From contig PKRE01000007.1 in NCBI GenBank assembly GCA_017577615.1, positions 124,001 to 188,000 on the forward strand: 64,000 bases of DNA. The letters run 5' to 3'. Below, piece after piece: positions 27,501-35,248 of the stretch. Numbering within the stretch: position 1 is the first letter of the stretch; each line of letters opens with the position of its first letter. The translations under genes were made by a program, and so were the position numbers. The notes beneath the pieces are model-generated. The model searched no databases. It was not told where the DNA came from and worked only from the letters and a program-made list of their open reading frames with translations. The DNA comes from Gammaproteobacteria bacterium (GTDB lineage Bacteria; Pseudomonadota; Gammaproteobacteria; Steroidobacterales; Steroidobacteraceae).

Positions 27501-29396
27501 ATCGGCATCGGCGACATGTCGGGTGATGTGTTCGGCAACGGCATGCTGCGCTCGCCTCACATGAAGCTGCTCGCCGCATTCAATCATCAGCACATCTTCC
27601 TGGACCCGAATCCAGATCCAGCGGTGAGCTTCAAAGAGCGCACGCGCCTATTCGCCCTACCACGCTCGACGTGGGAAGACTATGACCGCAAGAAGATCTC
27701 GAAGGGCGGCGGCGTCTACTCGCGCCATGCGAAGACCATCAAGCTTTCGCCCGAGGCCCGCGCCATGCTTGGTGTCGACCGCGACACCCTCACGCCGATC
27801 GAGGTCATTCGCGCCATTCTGCGCATGCCCGTGGATCTACTGTGGAACGGCGGCATCGGCACGTACGTCAAGGCCAGCAACGAATCGCACGCTGAAGTCG
27901 GCGACCGCGCCAACGATGCAGTACGCGTTGACGCCCGCGAGCTCCGCTGCAAGATCGTGGGCGAAGGCGGCAACCTCGGCTTCACGCAGCGTGCCCGCAT
28001 CGAATATGCCCTGTGCGGTGGACGCATCAACACGGATTTCGTCGACAACTCCGGCGGCGTCGACTGCTCGGATCACGAGGTCAACATCAAGATCCTGCTC
28101 AACACGGCGGTCAAGCGCGGCATGCTCACGCTCGCCAAGCGCAACAAAATGCTGGCCGACATGACCGAGGACGTTGCCGCGCTCGTGCTGCGAGACAACT
28201 ACTTGCAGAGCCAAGCCCTGTCGACGCTCGAGCTGCGGGCCGCCACTGATCTGTTCGAGCACGCCCATGCCATTCGCTCGCTCGAGCTTTCAGGGCACCT
28301 CGATCGCGCGCTGGAATTCCTGCCATCCGCGGAGGAGATCGAGGAGCGTCATCGTGCCGGCAAGGGGCTCACGCGTCCGGAGCTGGCCGTGCTGCTCGCC
28401 TACGCCAAGATGACGCTTTACGAGCGGCTCATCGCCTCGGACGTGCCGGAGGATCCGTACTTGAGCCAGGAGCTCGAGCGCTATTTCCCCCCGCTGATCG
28501 AGCGTCATTTCGCACGCTTGCTCAAGCAGCATCGCTTGCGCCGCGAGATCATCGCCACCGCGACCACGAACAGCATTGTCAATCGCATGGGGCCCACTTT
28601 CGCACGGCGCGTGCAGGAGGACACCGGCGCCAACGCGGCGAGCGTGGTACGTGCCTATGCGATCGCGCGCGAAGCCTTCGGCATGCGCAAGACCTGGGCA
28701 GATATTGAAGCGCTCGATAACAGGATCGCCGCCAAGGTGCAGTACGAGATGATGCACGAGACGGCACGGCTGGTACGTTTTGGAACCTATTGGCTGATCC
28801 GTCACCAGCCCGACTCGCTCAACATCGATCAGCAGGTGCAGCGCTTCCGCCGTGGGCTGACTGAGCTGGACAATGCGATTCCGGACGTGCTCACCGGCGC
28901 CGACCTGGCCGCATTCGAAACGCGCTATGCCCAGTACCGTGCAGCCAACGTGCCTGAAGCGCTTTGCAACCGCATGGCGACGCTCAATGCGCTGCGCTCA
29001 GGGCTCGACCTCGTCGCGATCGCGGAGAAGACTCGTTTGCCGATAGAGCGCGCGGCGCGCATCTACTTCGCCGTCGGTCACCTCGTCTCCCTCGATTGGC
29101 TGCGCGAGCGGATCGAGTCGCTGAGCGTCACAGGACACTGGCAAGCCGTTGCGCGAGCCACGCTGCGCGACAATGTCTACGATCTGCAGCGCATTCTGTG
29201 CCTCCAGGTCTTGAAGGGCCCCTCCCGCGGTACCGTGGACGCCGTCCTGGGTGGCTGGGCGGCACGTCGCAAGAGCGCGGTCGAGGCCGTTCGGAGCACG
29301 ATGAACGACATGCGTTCGCTGCCAGAAATGGACTTCGCCACGCTCTCGGTCGCCGTCCAGGCGATCCGCAGGCTCGCTGACCTCGAAGAAGCCTGA
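24579..29396 (+). CDS. gdhB: NAD-specific glutamate dehydrogenase, large (180-kDa) class
   Basis: A 1605-residue enzyme, the usual length for the large bacterial NAD-GDH class that oxidises glutamate to 2-oxoglutarate. An N-terminal ACT-like regulatory half (TIVEVTIDDMPFLVDSLSMVL) precedes the catalytic core. Core motifs are RGGIRWSDRREDFRTE, the substrate-lysine segment PVGAKGGFV (about 840), and the nucleotide-site GIGDMSGDVFGNGML. The start at 24579 (MSTIPAARQ) has only a weak ribosome site and lies just past a terminator. It feeds amino-acid carbon into the TCA cycle, in keeping with its catabolic neighbours. Confidence 0.96.
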   Translation: MSTIPAARQKLIERIVVAARSRKQRRAALPVDEFIRQYFHGVAEEDLSAYPATELAAAALAHLRSAQTRRRGQPLVRVFNAEEARDGWTSKHTIVEVTIDDMPFLVDSLSMVLNEADLAIHLMIHPVLALRRDRAGRLVELGGTQSDAGYTKESWQHVQIDRLEDPARLRELERKILRAFDDVRVAVKDWQPMRKRALEIAAALPSRPHPVPQHDVQAAKELLEWLADDHFTFLGYREYRLKRGRTEDIVEAIPQTGLGILRARGRASQPTVLRGEARERARAPELLTITKASSKSTVHRASYLDYIGIKTFDAAGRVTGEQRFLGLLTSSAYHSSPRDIPLLKHKIERITRHFHLDPASHDAKAVVQVIETYPRDELFQASVPELIRTVRGIVNLYERRRVRVFLRRDVFGRFYSALIYVPRDRYNTQVRERIEAAIKTALHATALESHVQISESALARLHIIARVAESDAPRIDEATLQEQIAETVRTWDDRLRDALIETYGEHEGRTIADRYRNAFPPAYEAEVSTADAIEDLKALDRVLADPSNVALRLIGGPDASANLRLFRMGSAIPLSQVLPILENLGLFVISERPYAVKAPAGDEIWITSYEVRRVDGQPIEESLQQRFEEAFTAVLNGEAENDGFNRLVVLSSLHWRQAMVLRAYCRYLLQTNATFSPSYMEQVLSRNAPIAATLFRLFEAQFDPAIAANRREAELTRTQQQLSEQLEGVTSLDDDRILRRFASLIQATLRTNYYQTDRAGRPKAYLSLKLDPRRIPDLPQPRPAFEIFVYSPRVEGVHLRMGHVARGGIRWSDRREDFRTEVLGLLKAQNVKNTLIVPVGAKGGFVAKQLPSEASREEIQRAGLEAYRTYIRALLDITDNIVGNRVVPPAQVVRRDGDDAYLVVAPDKGTATFSDVANEIAAEYDFWLGDAFASGGSTGYDHKKMGITARGAWECVKRHFREIGIDTQRQEFTAIGIGDMSGDVFGNGMLRSPHMKLLAAFNHQHIFLDPNPDPAVSFKERTRLFALPRSTWEDYDRKKISKGGGVYSRHAKTIKLSPEARAMLGVDRDTLTPIEVIRAILRMPVDLLWNGGIGTYVKASNESHAEVGDRANDAVRVDARELRCKIVGEGGNLGFTQRARIEYALCGGRINTDFVDNSGGVDCSDHEVNIKILLNTAVKRGMLTLAKRNKMLADMTEDVAALVLRDNYLQSQALSTLELRAATDLFEHAHAIRSLELSGHLDRALEFLPSAEEIEERHRAGKGLTRPELAVLLAYAKMTLYERLIASDVPEDPYLSQELERYFPPLIERHFARLLKQHRLRREIIATATTNSIVNRMGPTFARRVQEDTGANAASVVRAYAIAREAFGMRKTWADIEALDNRIAAKVQYEMMHETARLVRFGTYWLIRHQPDSLNIDQQVQRFRRGLTELDNAIPDVLTGADLAAFETRYAQYRAANVPEALCNRMATLNALRSGLDLVAIAEKTRLPIERAARIYFAVGHLVSLDWLRERIESLSVTGHWQAVARATLRDNVYDLQRILCLQVLKGPSRGTVDAVLGGWAARRKSAVEAVRSTMNDMRSLPEMDFATLSVAVQAIRRLADLEEA

Positions 29397-29399
29397 TCG

Positions 29400-29463
29400 G
29401 GCGACGCTTTGTGCATGGAGACTGCGGGCACCGACCAGCTTCGGACGTGCCGAAAGCGTCGCC
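29400..29463. repeat. 11-bp perfect inverted repeat after gdhB
   Basis: GGCGACGCTTT (29400-29410) and AAAGCGTCGCC (29453-29463) are exact complements around a 42-base loop, starting 4 bases after the gdhB stop. It could fold as the 3' end of the gdhB mRNA. No T-tract follows. Confidence 0.55.
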
Positions 29464-29466
29464 GTC

Positions 29467-29475
29467 TGGTATAAA
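29467..29475 (+). promoter_or_regulatory. Extended -10 promoter of gpmA
   Basis: TGGTATAAA (29467-29475) fits an extended -10 (TGnTATAAA), 47 bases upstream of the gpmA start. No matching -35 is seen, as is common for extended -10 promoters. Confidence 0.45.
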
Positions 29476-29521
29476 GCGGCCCCTTTCGCTAGAAATCGTC
29501 AACCAGCTTCATCGAATAACC

Positions 29522-30277
29522 ATGCCCGGCAAACTCGTACTGCTCCGTCACGGACAAAGCATCTGGAACCTGGAGAACCTTTTTACCGGCTGGGTCGACG
29601 TCGACTTGACCGACGCGGGCCGTAATGAGGCGCGCGAAGCCGGGCGGCTTCTCAAGCAAGAGGGGTTCGAGTTCGACCTCGTCTTCACCTCGGTCCTCAA
29701 GCGCGCTATCCGCACCGCGTGGATCGTGCTGGACGAGATGGACCTCATGTGGCTGCCGGTCGAGCGGAGCTGGCGCTTGAACGAGCGTCACTACGGCGCG
29801 TTGCAGGGCCTCAATAAGGCTCAAACCGTGGAGAAGCACGGTGCCGAGCAGGTCAAGCTCTGGCGGCGCAGCTACGACGTCCCGCCTCCTCCGCTCGCGT
29901 TCGACGACGAGCGTCATCCGCGCTTCGATCGGCGCTACAAGGACATTGATCCGAAGGAGCTGCCGACGTCGGAATCGCTCAAGATGACACTCGATCGCGT
30001 GCTGCCGTACTGGAACAGCCGGCTCGCCCCCGAGCTCAAGGCCGGGCGCAATGTGCTGGTCGTCGCACACGGCAACAGCCTGCGTGCATTGGTCAAGATG
30101 CTCGACGACATGTCGGATGCCGACATCGTCGAGTTCAACATTCCCACCGGAGTGCCGATCCTGTACGAGCTCGACGACAACCTGAAGCCTCGTGTGCCTC
30201 GCAAGTTCCTTGGCGACCCGGCAGCCATCGCGGCGGCGGTCGAAGCCGTTGCGCGGCAAACGGAGAAGAAGAGCTAG
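29522..30277 (+). CDS. gpmA: 2,3-bisphosphoglycerate-dependent phosphoglycerate mutase
   Basis: A 251-residue dPGM of standard length, interconverting 3- and 2-phosphoglycerate. The phospho-accepting His10 lies in LLRHGQSIWN, with FTGWVDVDLT, the acid residue in LNERHYGALQG, and the second His in VVAHGNSLRAL. The ATG at 29522 starts the conserved PGKLVLLRHG; the longer frame reads through the promoter region. Confidence 0.96.
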   Translation: MPGKLVLLRHGQSIWNLENLFTGWVDVDLTDAGRNEAREAGRLLKQEGFEFDLVFTSVLKRAIRTAWIVLDEMDLMWLPVERSWRLNERHYGALQGLNKAQTVEKHGAEQVKLWRRSYDVPPPPLAFDDERHPRFDRRYKDIDPKELPTSESLKMTLDRVLPYWNSRLAPELKAGRNVLVVAHGNSLRALVKMLDDMSDADIVEFNIPTGVPILYELDDNLKPRVPRKFLGDPAAIAAAVEAVARQTEKKS

Positions 30278-30306
30278 GCTGGCGGCTGGGGAACGCTAGA
30301 ATGCAG

Positions 30307-30325
30307 CGGCGCGCTGTGCGCGCCG
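30307..30325. terminator. GC hairpin downstream of gpmA
   Basis: CGGCGCGC (30307-30314) pairs with GCGCGCCG (30318-30325) around TGT. An ATTCCCCGTTCCCCC run follows. The same hairpin-plus-TTCCCC layout recurs at 36184-36228. There is no T-tract, so termination is uncertain. Confidence 0.45.
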
Positions 30326-30445
30326 TAGACCGTCATTCCCCGTTCCCCCAGTGCGCCATTCACGTCCTGTAAGTCACGAATCACCAAACACAAGCACTCC
30401 CCCAAGCGAGTGTTGCTCTGACCGAAGCTTTGTTCTCATCCTGAA

Positions 30446-30763
30446 GTGGCGAAGATCTACCTCACCGATATCTACGGCGTCGAGCACGTCATCGAAGGCC
30501 GCGTCGGCCGCAAGCTCATGGAGAGTCTGCGTGAGCACGAGTTTGGCGTGATCGCAAGCTGCGGCGGGATGTGCTCCTGCGCGACCTGTCATGTGTATGT
30601 CGATGAAGCCTGGCGCAACAAGCTCCCGGAGATGTACTCCGACGAGCGCGAGCTCCTCACGTCGCTGACGACATATCAACCAGACGCCTCGCGACTTTCG
30701 TGCCAGATCACGTTCGACGAGTCACTCGACGGCATCAAGGTCACCGTCGCGCCTGAAGAATAG
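30446..30763 (+). CDS. Adrenodoxin-type [2Fe-2S] ferredoxin
   Basis: A 105-residue ferredoxin. Cys39, Cys45, Cys48 and Cys86 give the adrenodoxin spacing C-x5-C-x2-C...C. It begins at a GTG (30446) with no evident ribosome site; MAKIYLTDIYG fits the family N-terminus. Such ferredoxins serve P450s, ring hydroxylases or Fe-S assembly. No isc genes are adjacent, so the partner is unknown. It follows gpmA by about 170 bases and is convergent with the kinase gene. Confidence 0.88.
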   Translation: MAKIYLTDIYGVEHVIEGRVGRKLMESLREHEFGVIASCGGMCSCATCHVYVDEAWRNKLPEMYSDERELLTSLTTYQPDASRLSCQITFDESLDGIKVTVAPEE

Positions 30764-30813
30764 GCCATAGCGCGAAGCAAACACGACGCAACTGGTGTGC
30801 ACGACGCCTGGCT

Positions 30814-31716
30814 CTAACTCGAGCGTCCAGCCTCCAGCCCCGAGCCCCGAGTCCCCGGCCCGTCGCGCACCTCGTGCCAGAGCTCGCGGATGTATTCGAA
30901 GAGCCAGCACGCGTGCTCGAGCTGCTGTAATGCAGAGCCACTCGATGTTTCGAGATACGCCTCCAGCAGGCGTTCCCGCTCAGACTGATCGTAGCCGTGA
31001 TAGACGCTGACGGAGGCGAGATCGAACAGCGGCACGCCGATGCCCGAATATTCCCAGTCGATGAGCCGTAGCACGCCGTCGTCGATGACATTGAGGTGGT
31101 GCACGTCGTTGTGACATAGACACATCTTGGAGCCTTCGCTCAAGGCCCGTGCGAGCCATTCGCCGCGCTCGCGCCTTTCACGCGCCGTCACCGACGAGAC
31201 GATGCCGTGCTCATCCAGCGATGCTAGATAGCCGCGCAGCGTCTCGAGCAGCTCCACTCGACGCACGCCGTCCGGCACCTGCAGTGCATGCAATTTCCGC
31301 AATAATCCAGCCAAACGCTCGATGTTGCGCGGCACGTGCGCATCCGCCTCGGACCACACAGTGCCGAGCTCTCGCGTGACGAGCACCCGCTGCTCGGGAT
31401 CACACAACACCACTTCTGGACCGATCCCGGCTTCGGCCACGATCGCTAACACGCGCGCCTCACTCGCACGATCGAGCTGCAGCAGCTCCTCGGATACCGA
31501 GCTCAACCTGACAATCACGGCATCGTGGCGCGTACGCACCCGCCAGCTGTCGTTGGTGAGGCCGTGCTTGATACGCTCGACCGAGATCACCGCCTCCGGG
31601 CTGACGTTCAACGCGCGAGCAGCGATCACTGCGGGTAAGCGATGGATGGGGTGCGACACGCCCGTTGGACCTCCCGATATTGGCGCAAGATCATCGGGCA
31701 GAGCACCGATCACCAT
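30814..31716 (-). CDS. Phosphotransferase, choline/thiamine-kinase fold (candidate thiamine kinase)
   Basis: A roughly 300-residue APH/choline-kinase-fold protein. Brenner's catalytic motif CHNDVHHLNVID and the metal-binding RLIDWEYSG are intact, and GLTNDSWRV is the nucleotide loop. As last gene of the TPP-riboswitch operon, 4 bases after pnuT, it is best read as a kinase trapping imported thiamine; this is inference from context. The ATG at 31716 is chosen because an upstream ATG overlaps pnuT. The last roughly 15 residues (GPGTRGSGLEAG...) are encoded inside a GGGGCTCGGGGCTGG repeat. Confidence 0.75.
   Translation of the reverse strand: MVIGALPDDLAPISGGPTGVSHPIHRLPAVIAARALNVSPEAVISVERIKHGLTNDSWRVRTRHDAVIVRLSSVSEELLQLDRASEARVLAIVAEAGIGPEVVLCDPEQRVLVTRELGTVWSEADAHVPRNIERLAGLLRKLHALQVPDGVRRVELLETLRGYLASLDEHGIVSSVTARERRERGEWLARALSEGSKMCLCHNDVHHLNVIDDGVLRLIDWEYSGIGVPLFDLASVSVYHGYDQSERERLLEAYLETSSGSALQQLEHACWLFEYIRELWHEVRDGPGTRGSGLEAGRSS
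30826..30862. repeat. CAGCCTCCAGCCCCGAGCC-type repeat
   Basis: This run of CCAGCC/CAGCCCCGAG units spans the 3' end of the kinase gene and its stop. It is a member of the dispersed intergenic family and here contributes coding sequence. Confidence 0.6.
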
Positions 31717-31720
31717 ACGC

Positions 31721-32329
31721 CTATGCAACGGCTGCTGCGGTCTGGATGCGCAGCTGCCTGCGCCATTGTGCATAACCACGCACGACCAGGACTACGTACA
31801 GCGCGAATAGCAGCGCCGTTGGCAACAAGTTCTGTGTGAAGTACAAGTAGGCGGCAAGACCGTCGACCACGATCCAGTAGAGCCAATTCTCGATGAGCCG
31901 CCGTGCCACCATCCACGTGGTCACCACACTGCCCCACGTGACGAACGAATCGAGAAAGGGCGCCACAGCGTCGGTTGAACGTGCCAGCAGCCAGCCGTTC
32001 ACGAACGTTGCGCCCGCCACCGCAGCAGCGACCAGCACATGGTGCCGCAACGGCCAACTGCGGATGAGCAGCTCGCCGCTTTCCGCCTTGCCACGCCGCC
32101 ACTCGAGATAGCCATACACCGCCATGGCGAGATAATAGACTTGCAGCACCGATTGCATGTACAGCTTCGCTTGCGCGAACAGCACCAGGTATATCGCGGT
32201 GCTTGCAAAAGCGCACAGCCAGCACAGCAGACTACGGCGCGCAGCCAGTAGCAGATAAGCCAACCCGAGCGCCGCAGCAAGCACTTCCCAGGGCGAAATC
32301 TGCGCAAGCTGAGACAGCAGCTGGGTCAC
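31721..32329 (-). CDS. pnuT: PnuC-family transporter, thiamine type (PnuT)
   Basis: A 202-residue membrane protein with about seven hydrophobic segments and the PnuC-type ENWLYWIVVD region. PnuC homologues under THI-element control are known as PnuT and move thiamine by facilitated diffusion across the inner membrane. It begins at a GTG (32329), 2 bases after the stop of the small thiamine-binding gene, and is followed 4 bases later by the kinase. The riboswitch upstream of the operon supports thiamine over nicotinamide riboside. Confidence 0.85.
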   Translation of the reverse strand: MTQLLSQLAQISPWEVLAAALGLAYLLLAARRSLLCWLCAFASTAIYLVLFAQAKLYMQSVLQVYYLAMAVYGYLEWRRGKAESGELLIRSWPLRHHVLVAAAVAGATFVNGWLLARSTDAVAPFLDSFVTWGSVVTTWMVARRLIENWLYWIVVDGLAAYLYFTQNLLPTALLFALYVVLVVRGYAQWRRQLRIQTAAAVA

Positions 32330-32331
32330 GC

Positions 32332-32574
32332 TCAGGCTTCTCCGCCAAGCACCTTCATGACGAAGACCTTTCTACCGCCCTCGGCAAAGCTCGTTGCCGT
32401 CTCCTTGGCCAGGATTTCGAAGAGGCGCTGATGGTCGCCGGCGATCTGAGTGCTCATCGAGTTCGTCACCACCTTGAGCTCGGGATATGTGTTGAGACGG
32501 TCGATGAAACGTTGGATTGCCGGAATGTAGTCGGCATCGAGCGGATACAGGCTGATCTCGATCGTCGTATGCAT
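32332..32574 (-). CDS. Small thiamine-binding protein (YkoF/MTH1187 family)
   Basis: An 80-residue protein starting at the ATG at 32574. The pattern TIEISLYPLDADYIPAI ... VVTNSMSTQIAGD ... GRKVFVMKVLGG is that of the YkoF/thiamine-binding ferredoxin-like fold. It has no signal peptide, so it is cytoplasmic. YkoF of Bacillus binds thiamine and its pyrimidine part. Here it sits between the TonB receptor and PnuT genes, consistent with buffering or handing over thiamine. A 185-base repeat-rich gap separates it from the receptor gene. Confidence 0.8.
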   Translation of the reverse strand: MHTTIEISLYPLDADYIPAIQRFIDRLNTYPELKVVTNSMSTQIAGDHQRLFEILAKETATSFAEGGRKVFVMKVLGGEA

Positions 32575-32588
32575 GGCAAGGCTCTCTA

Positions 32589-32652
32589 TAGGCTGTAGGC
32601 TGTAGGCTGTAGGCTGCAGGGTGCAGTAGACGCGCGTGCGCGCGCCTACTGC
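32589..32652. repeat. Four tandem TAGGCTG heptamers plus a hairpin
   Basis: TAGGCTG is repeated four times without a break (32589-32616). A stem follows (GCAGTAG at 32623-32629 with CTACTGC at 32646-32652, with GCGCG pairings inside). It lies directly upstream of the small thiamine-binding gene within the thiamine operon. Confidence 0.7.
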
Positions 32653-32759
32653 CTCGTGACTCGTGCGTCGCGGCTCGTCCGTTGCTGCTCGACTGCGTCC
32701 TTGCCACGTGACGGCCTGAGCCTCCCAGCTCTCAGCTTCGAGCCGACGCCCAAGTCCCT

Positions 32760-34883
32760 TTATCTCATTCTCCACGACACCGTGACGCCTAGCTGCCGCG
32801 GCTCGCCGAGCTGTGTATACAGCCGTTTCTCCAAAAAGGGCGGCTCGTTGTAGAAGTAGAATCCACGAATCGGATAACGCTCATCGAAGAGGTTCTTCAC
32901 CCACAGATATGCGCTCCAGTGCTCGCGCTCGTATCCGACTCGCAGGTTGGTGATGCTGTAGGCGTGCGAGCGCTGATCGTGGTCCGTCGGCACGTCGAAG
33001 TAGAAGTTGTCCTTTGCACTGACATCGACGCGCGCACGTATACCGCTGGCATGCCGCCAGTCAGCGAACATCGACACGGAATACTCCGGCGCGTGGGCCT
33101 GCTCCCGCGACGGCACCGGATCACCGTCTTCCGAAAGACCCCCGGAAGCCTTCGTGCGTAGCAACCCAAGGGTCCCGCCAACCGTCAGAGACGGCGTCAG
33201 CGCGTAGCGCAGGCTGGCTTCGAAACCTGCGTTGTAGCCGCTCCTGAGGTTGTCGGTGACAAACACATAGGTGCCCGGATTCATCGGATCGGCTTGCCGT
33301 CCGGTTCGCACCTGCAAGTCGCGACGCCATTGATAGAACAAAGCGGCATCGACGAAGCCGCGCCCGCCTCCGAGCTCGCTCTTCAATCCCACTTCGAGGT
33401 TGGTGAGATACTCGGGATCGAACTCACGCGCTTCCTCCGGAATCGAGCCGAGATTGAACCCGCCCGCCTTGTAGCCGCGCGACAACGCCACGTACGCCGC
33501 AGAGGCATCGGATAGATCCGCGCTCAGCGAGATCTGCCCACCGATCATGCTATCCCGCGCCGAAAGATCCGAGCGCTGCTCGCTTTCGTCGACGAGTCCC
33601 TCGTCTTCGTAGTCCGCATCGCGCTGCTCTGCGCGCAGACCGAGAGACCAGCGCCACCTGTCGTTCAGTCGCTGATCGACCTGGCCGAACACAGCGATGT
33701 TACGGCCGCGATACTCGCTCCTGAGCCAATCGTCGGTGGTGCCATTCCAAGAAGGATCGAACGGATCTTCGTATACACCGATGAGCCGATCGCGACCCGT
33801 CTCGTCGAGCTGCAAGGCGTAGACGCCGACGAGCCATGCCATCTCGCCCGGCGTGTCGCTCGCATCGGAGGCAAGCCTGAGCTCGAAGCTGGCCGTCTCG
33901 CGATCGCGATCAGCGCGTTGGAAGTAGTCGTATACATACGGCGCCCAGCTCTGCGCATTACCCCAGTCGGCATCGAAGCTGTTCGTGCTTTTCGAGTCGA
34001 GGTATGAGGCAATAGCGGTCACGGTGTAGCCACTCGCCGTCGTGCTCGTGAGCCGCGCGGAGAGCCCCGTGGCGCGCTGCGAATCTTCGCCGGGCCGATC
34101 CGACAACGTCACGCGCGAGTTGTCTATCGCCCACGCGTCGTAGCCGTTGTCAAGATCCGCATGCAGCGCCGTGACGTCCAGCGTCGTCCGTTCGCTGGGA
34201 CGCCAACGCCACTTGAACCGGCCCGTAAGCTCGTCACGATCGTTCGTATCGTCGCGGCCGAGAAACGCATTGCGCATGAAGCCATCGCTGCGCTGCTGCT
34301 GCACGGCGATACGCCACGACGAGCGCAGCGATTCGATCGGGCCAGTCAGCGCGAACCCTGCCGAGCGCCCACCGTATTCGCCGATACCAGCCTCTGCCAT
34401 GTAGCCAAACGTCTCTTCCGGATCGTGGCTTCGCATCACGACGAGGCCCGCGAGCGCGTTGGCGCCATAGCGTGTCCCCTGCGGGCCGCGCAGCACCTCG
34501 ACACGCTCGATATCGAACAACGTGGCTGCCATGCCGATGCCGCTGAAATCGATGTCATCGATCAGGAAGCCGACCGAGGGGTTCGGCGCACCTTCGTATT
34601 GCTCACGCTCGCCAATGCCACGAACTTGGAAATAACGCGGACGGGAAGTGCCCCCGGCCCAATGCAGATTGGGCACGAGCGTCAGCACGTCTTCGAAATG
34701 CTGTCTTCCTGCAGCACGTGTCGCATCGACACCAAGCACGGTGACGCTTGCTGGAACATCGATCAGTGTCTGCTCACGGAACGTGGCCGTGACGATGATT
34801 TCATCTAGAGGCTCGGCAGCCTGTGCGCACGACAAGGCCGCCGCTGCTGCGAACGCAGCGGGAGTCAAACGAGAACGAAACAT
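32760..34883 (-). CDS. TonB-dependent outer-membrane receptor, probable thiamine uptake
   Basis: A 707-residue receptor. Signal peptide about 1-22 (cleavage near AQA), a TonB box EIIVTA close to the mature N-terminus, a plug domain to about 160 (VEVLRGPQGTRYGANALAG), and a beta-barrel ending in aromatic-rich strands (VTVSWRMR). The start ATG at 34883 has a strong AAAGGAG site 8 bases upstream, which lies inside a riboswitch-controlled hairpin. THI control points to thiamine (or a derivative) as the substrate; the barrel alone would suggest a siderophore, so the role rests on the riboswitch and operon. Confidence 0.9.
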   Translation of the reverse strand: MFRSRLTPAAFAAAAALSCAQAAEPLDEIIVTATFREQTLIDVPASVTVLGVDATRAAGRQHFEDVLTLVPNLHWAGGTSRPRYFQVRGIGEREQYEGAPNPSVGFLIDDIDFSGIGMAATLFDIERVEVLRGPQGTRYGANALAGLVVMRSHDPEETFGYMAEAGIGEYGGRSAGFALTGPIESLRSSWRIAVQQQRSDGFMRNAFLGRDDTNDRDELTGRFKWRWRPSERTTLDVTALHADLDNGYDAWAIDNSRVTLSDRPGEDSQRATGLSARLTSTTASGYTVTAIASYLDSKSTNSFDADWGNAQSWAPYVYDYFQRADRDRETASFELRLASDASDTPGEMAWLVGVYALQLDETGRDRLIGVYEDPFDPSWNGTTDDWLRSEYRGRNIAVFGQVDQRLNDRWRWSLGLRAEQRDADYEDEGLVDESEQRSDLSARDSMIGGQISLSADLSDASAAYVALSRGYKAGGFNLGSIPEEAREFDPEYLTNLEVGLKSELGGGRGFVDAALFYQWRRDLQVRTGRQADPMNPGTYVFVTDNLRSGYNAGFEASLRYALTPSLTVGGTLGLLRTKASGGLSEDGDPVPSREQAHAPEYSVSMFADWRHASGIRARVDVSAKDNFYFDVPTDHDQRSHAYSITNLRVGYEREHWSAYLWVKNLFDERYPIRGFYFYNEPPFLEKRLYTQLGEPRQLGVTVSWRMR

Positions 34884-34888
34884 GGCCA

Positions 34889-34914
34889 GATCTCCTTTAC
34901 AGAAGATCCGGTTA
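34889..34914 (-). promoter_or_regulatory. SD-sequestering hairpin and anti-sequestor site of the TPP riboswitch
   Basis: On the mRNA, GATCTTC (34908-34902) pairs with GGAGATC (34895-34889) around a 6-base loop, burying the AAAGGAG site. The overlapping TAACCGGATC (34914-34905) is a perfect 10-base complement of GATCCGGTTA inside the aptamer (34992-34983). The two pairings are mutually exclusive. Confidence 0.65.
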
Positions 34915-34961
34915 CGAGCGATATGAAAGCAGAGAAAATAAGACGCGAAGGAACTCGCACT

Positions 34962-35072
34962 ACCTGCTCCCTACGCCGGTACTAACCGGATCAGGTTCAA
35001 CGGGTTTGCCGATCAGCGGTGTCGTCAGACCTCGCAACCGGCATCTCAGGCCCATTGAGGGCCACCCCAAGG
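34962..35072 (-). promoter_or_regulatory. TPP riboswitch (THI element)
   Basis: Read on the minus strand, the region holds the conserved THI core: GGGGTG near the 5' side, CTGAGAT (35048-35042), ACCCGTTGAACCTGATC and GTTAGTACCGGCGTAGGGA. Spacing and helices match the class, with a variable P3 arm between CTGAGA and ACCCG. It is about 80 bases upstream of the TonB receptor start. The rest of the 365-base gap (34884-35248) holds the expression platform and the phzF leader. Confidence 0.93.
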
Positions 35073-35248
35073 CGGGCGCAAGTATAAGCTAAGAGAATGT
35101 GGATTGGGAAAGAGGCTGAAAAGAAACGTCGTCTTATTGCGAATAGCCAAGCGACCAAGTCCCCGAGTCACGACCACGCGCAACGACGGTTGACCGCGAG
35201 CGCGGCATCCGCCATCGTGCGCTCTTCATTGCAACGAGGAACCACGTC

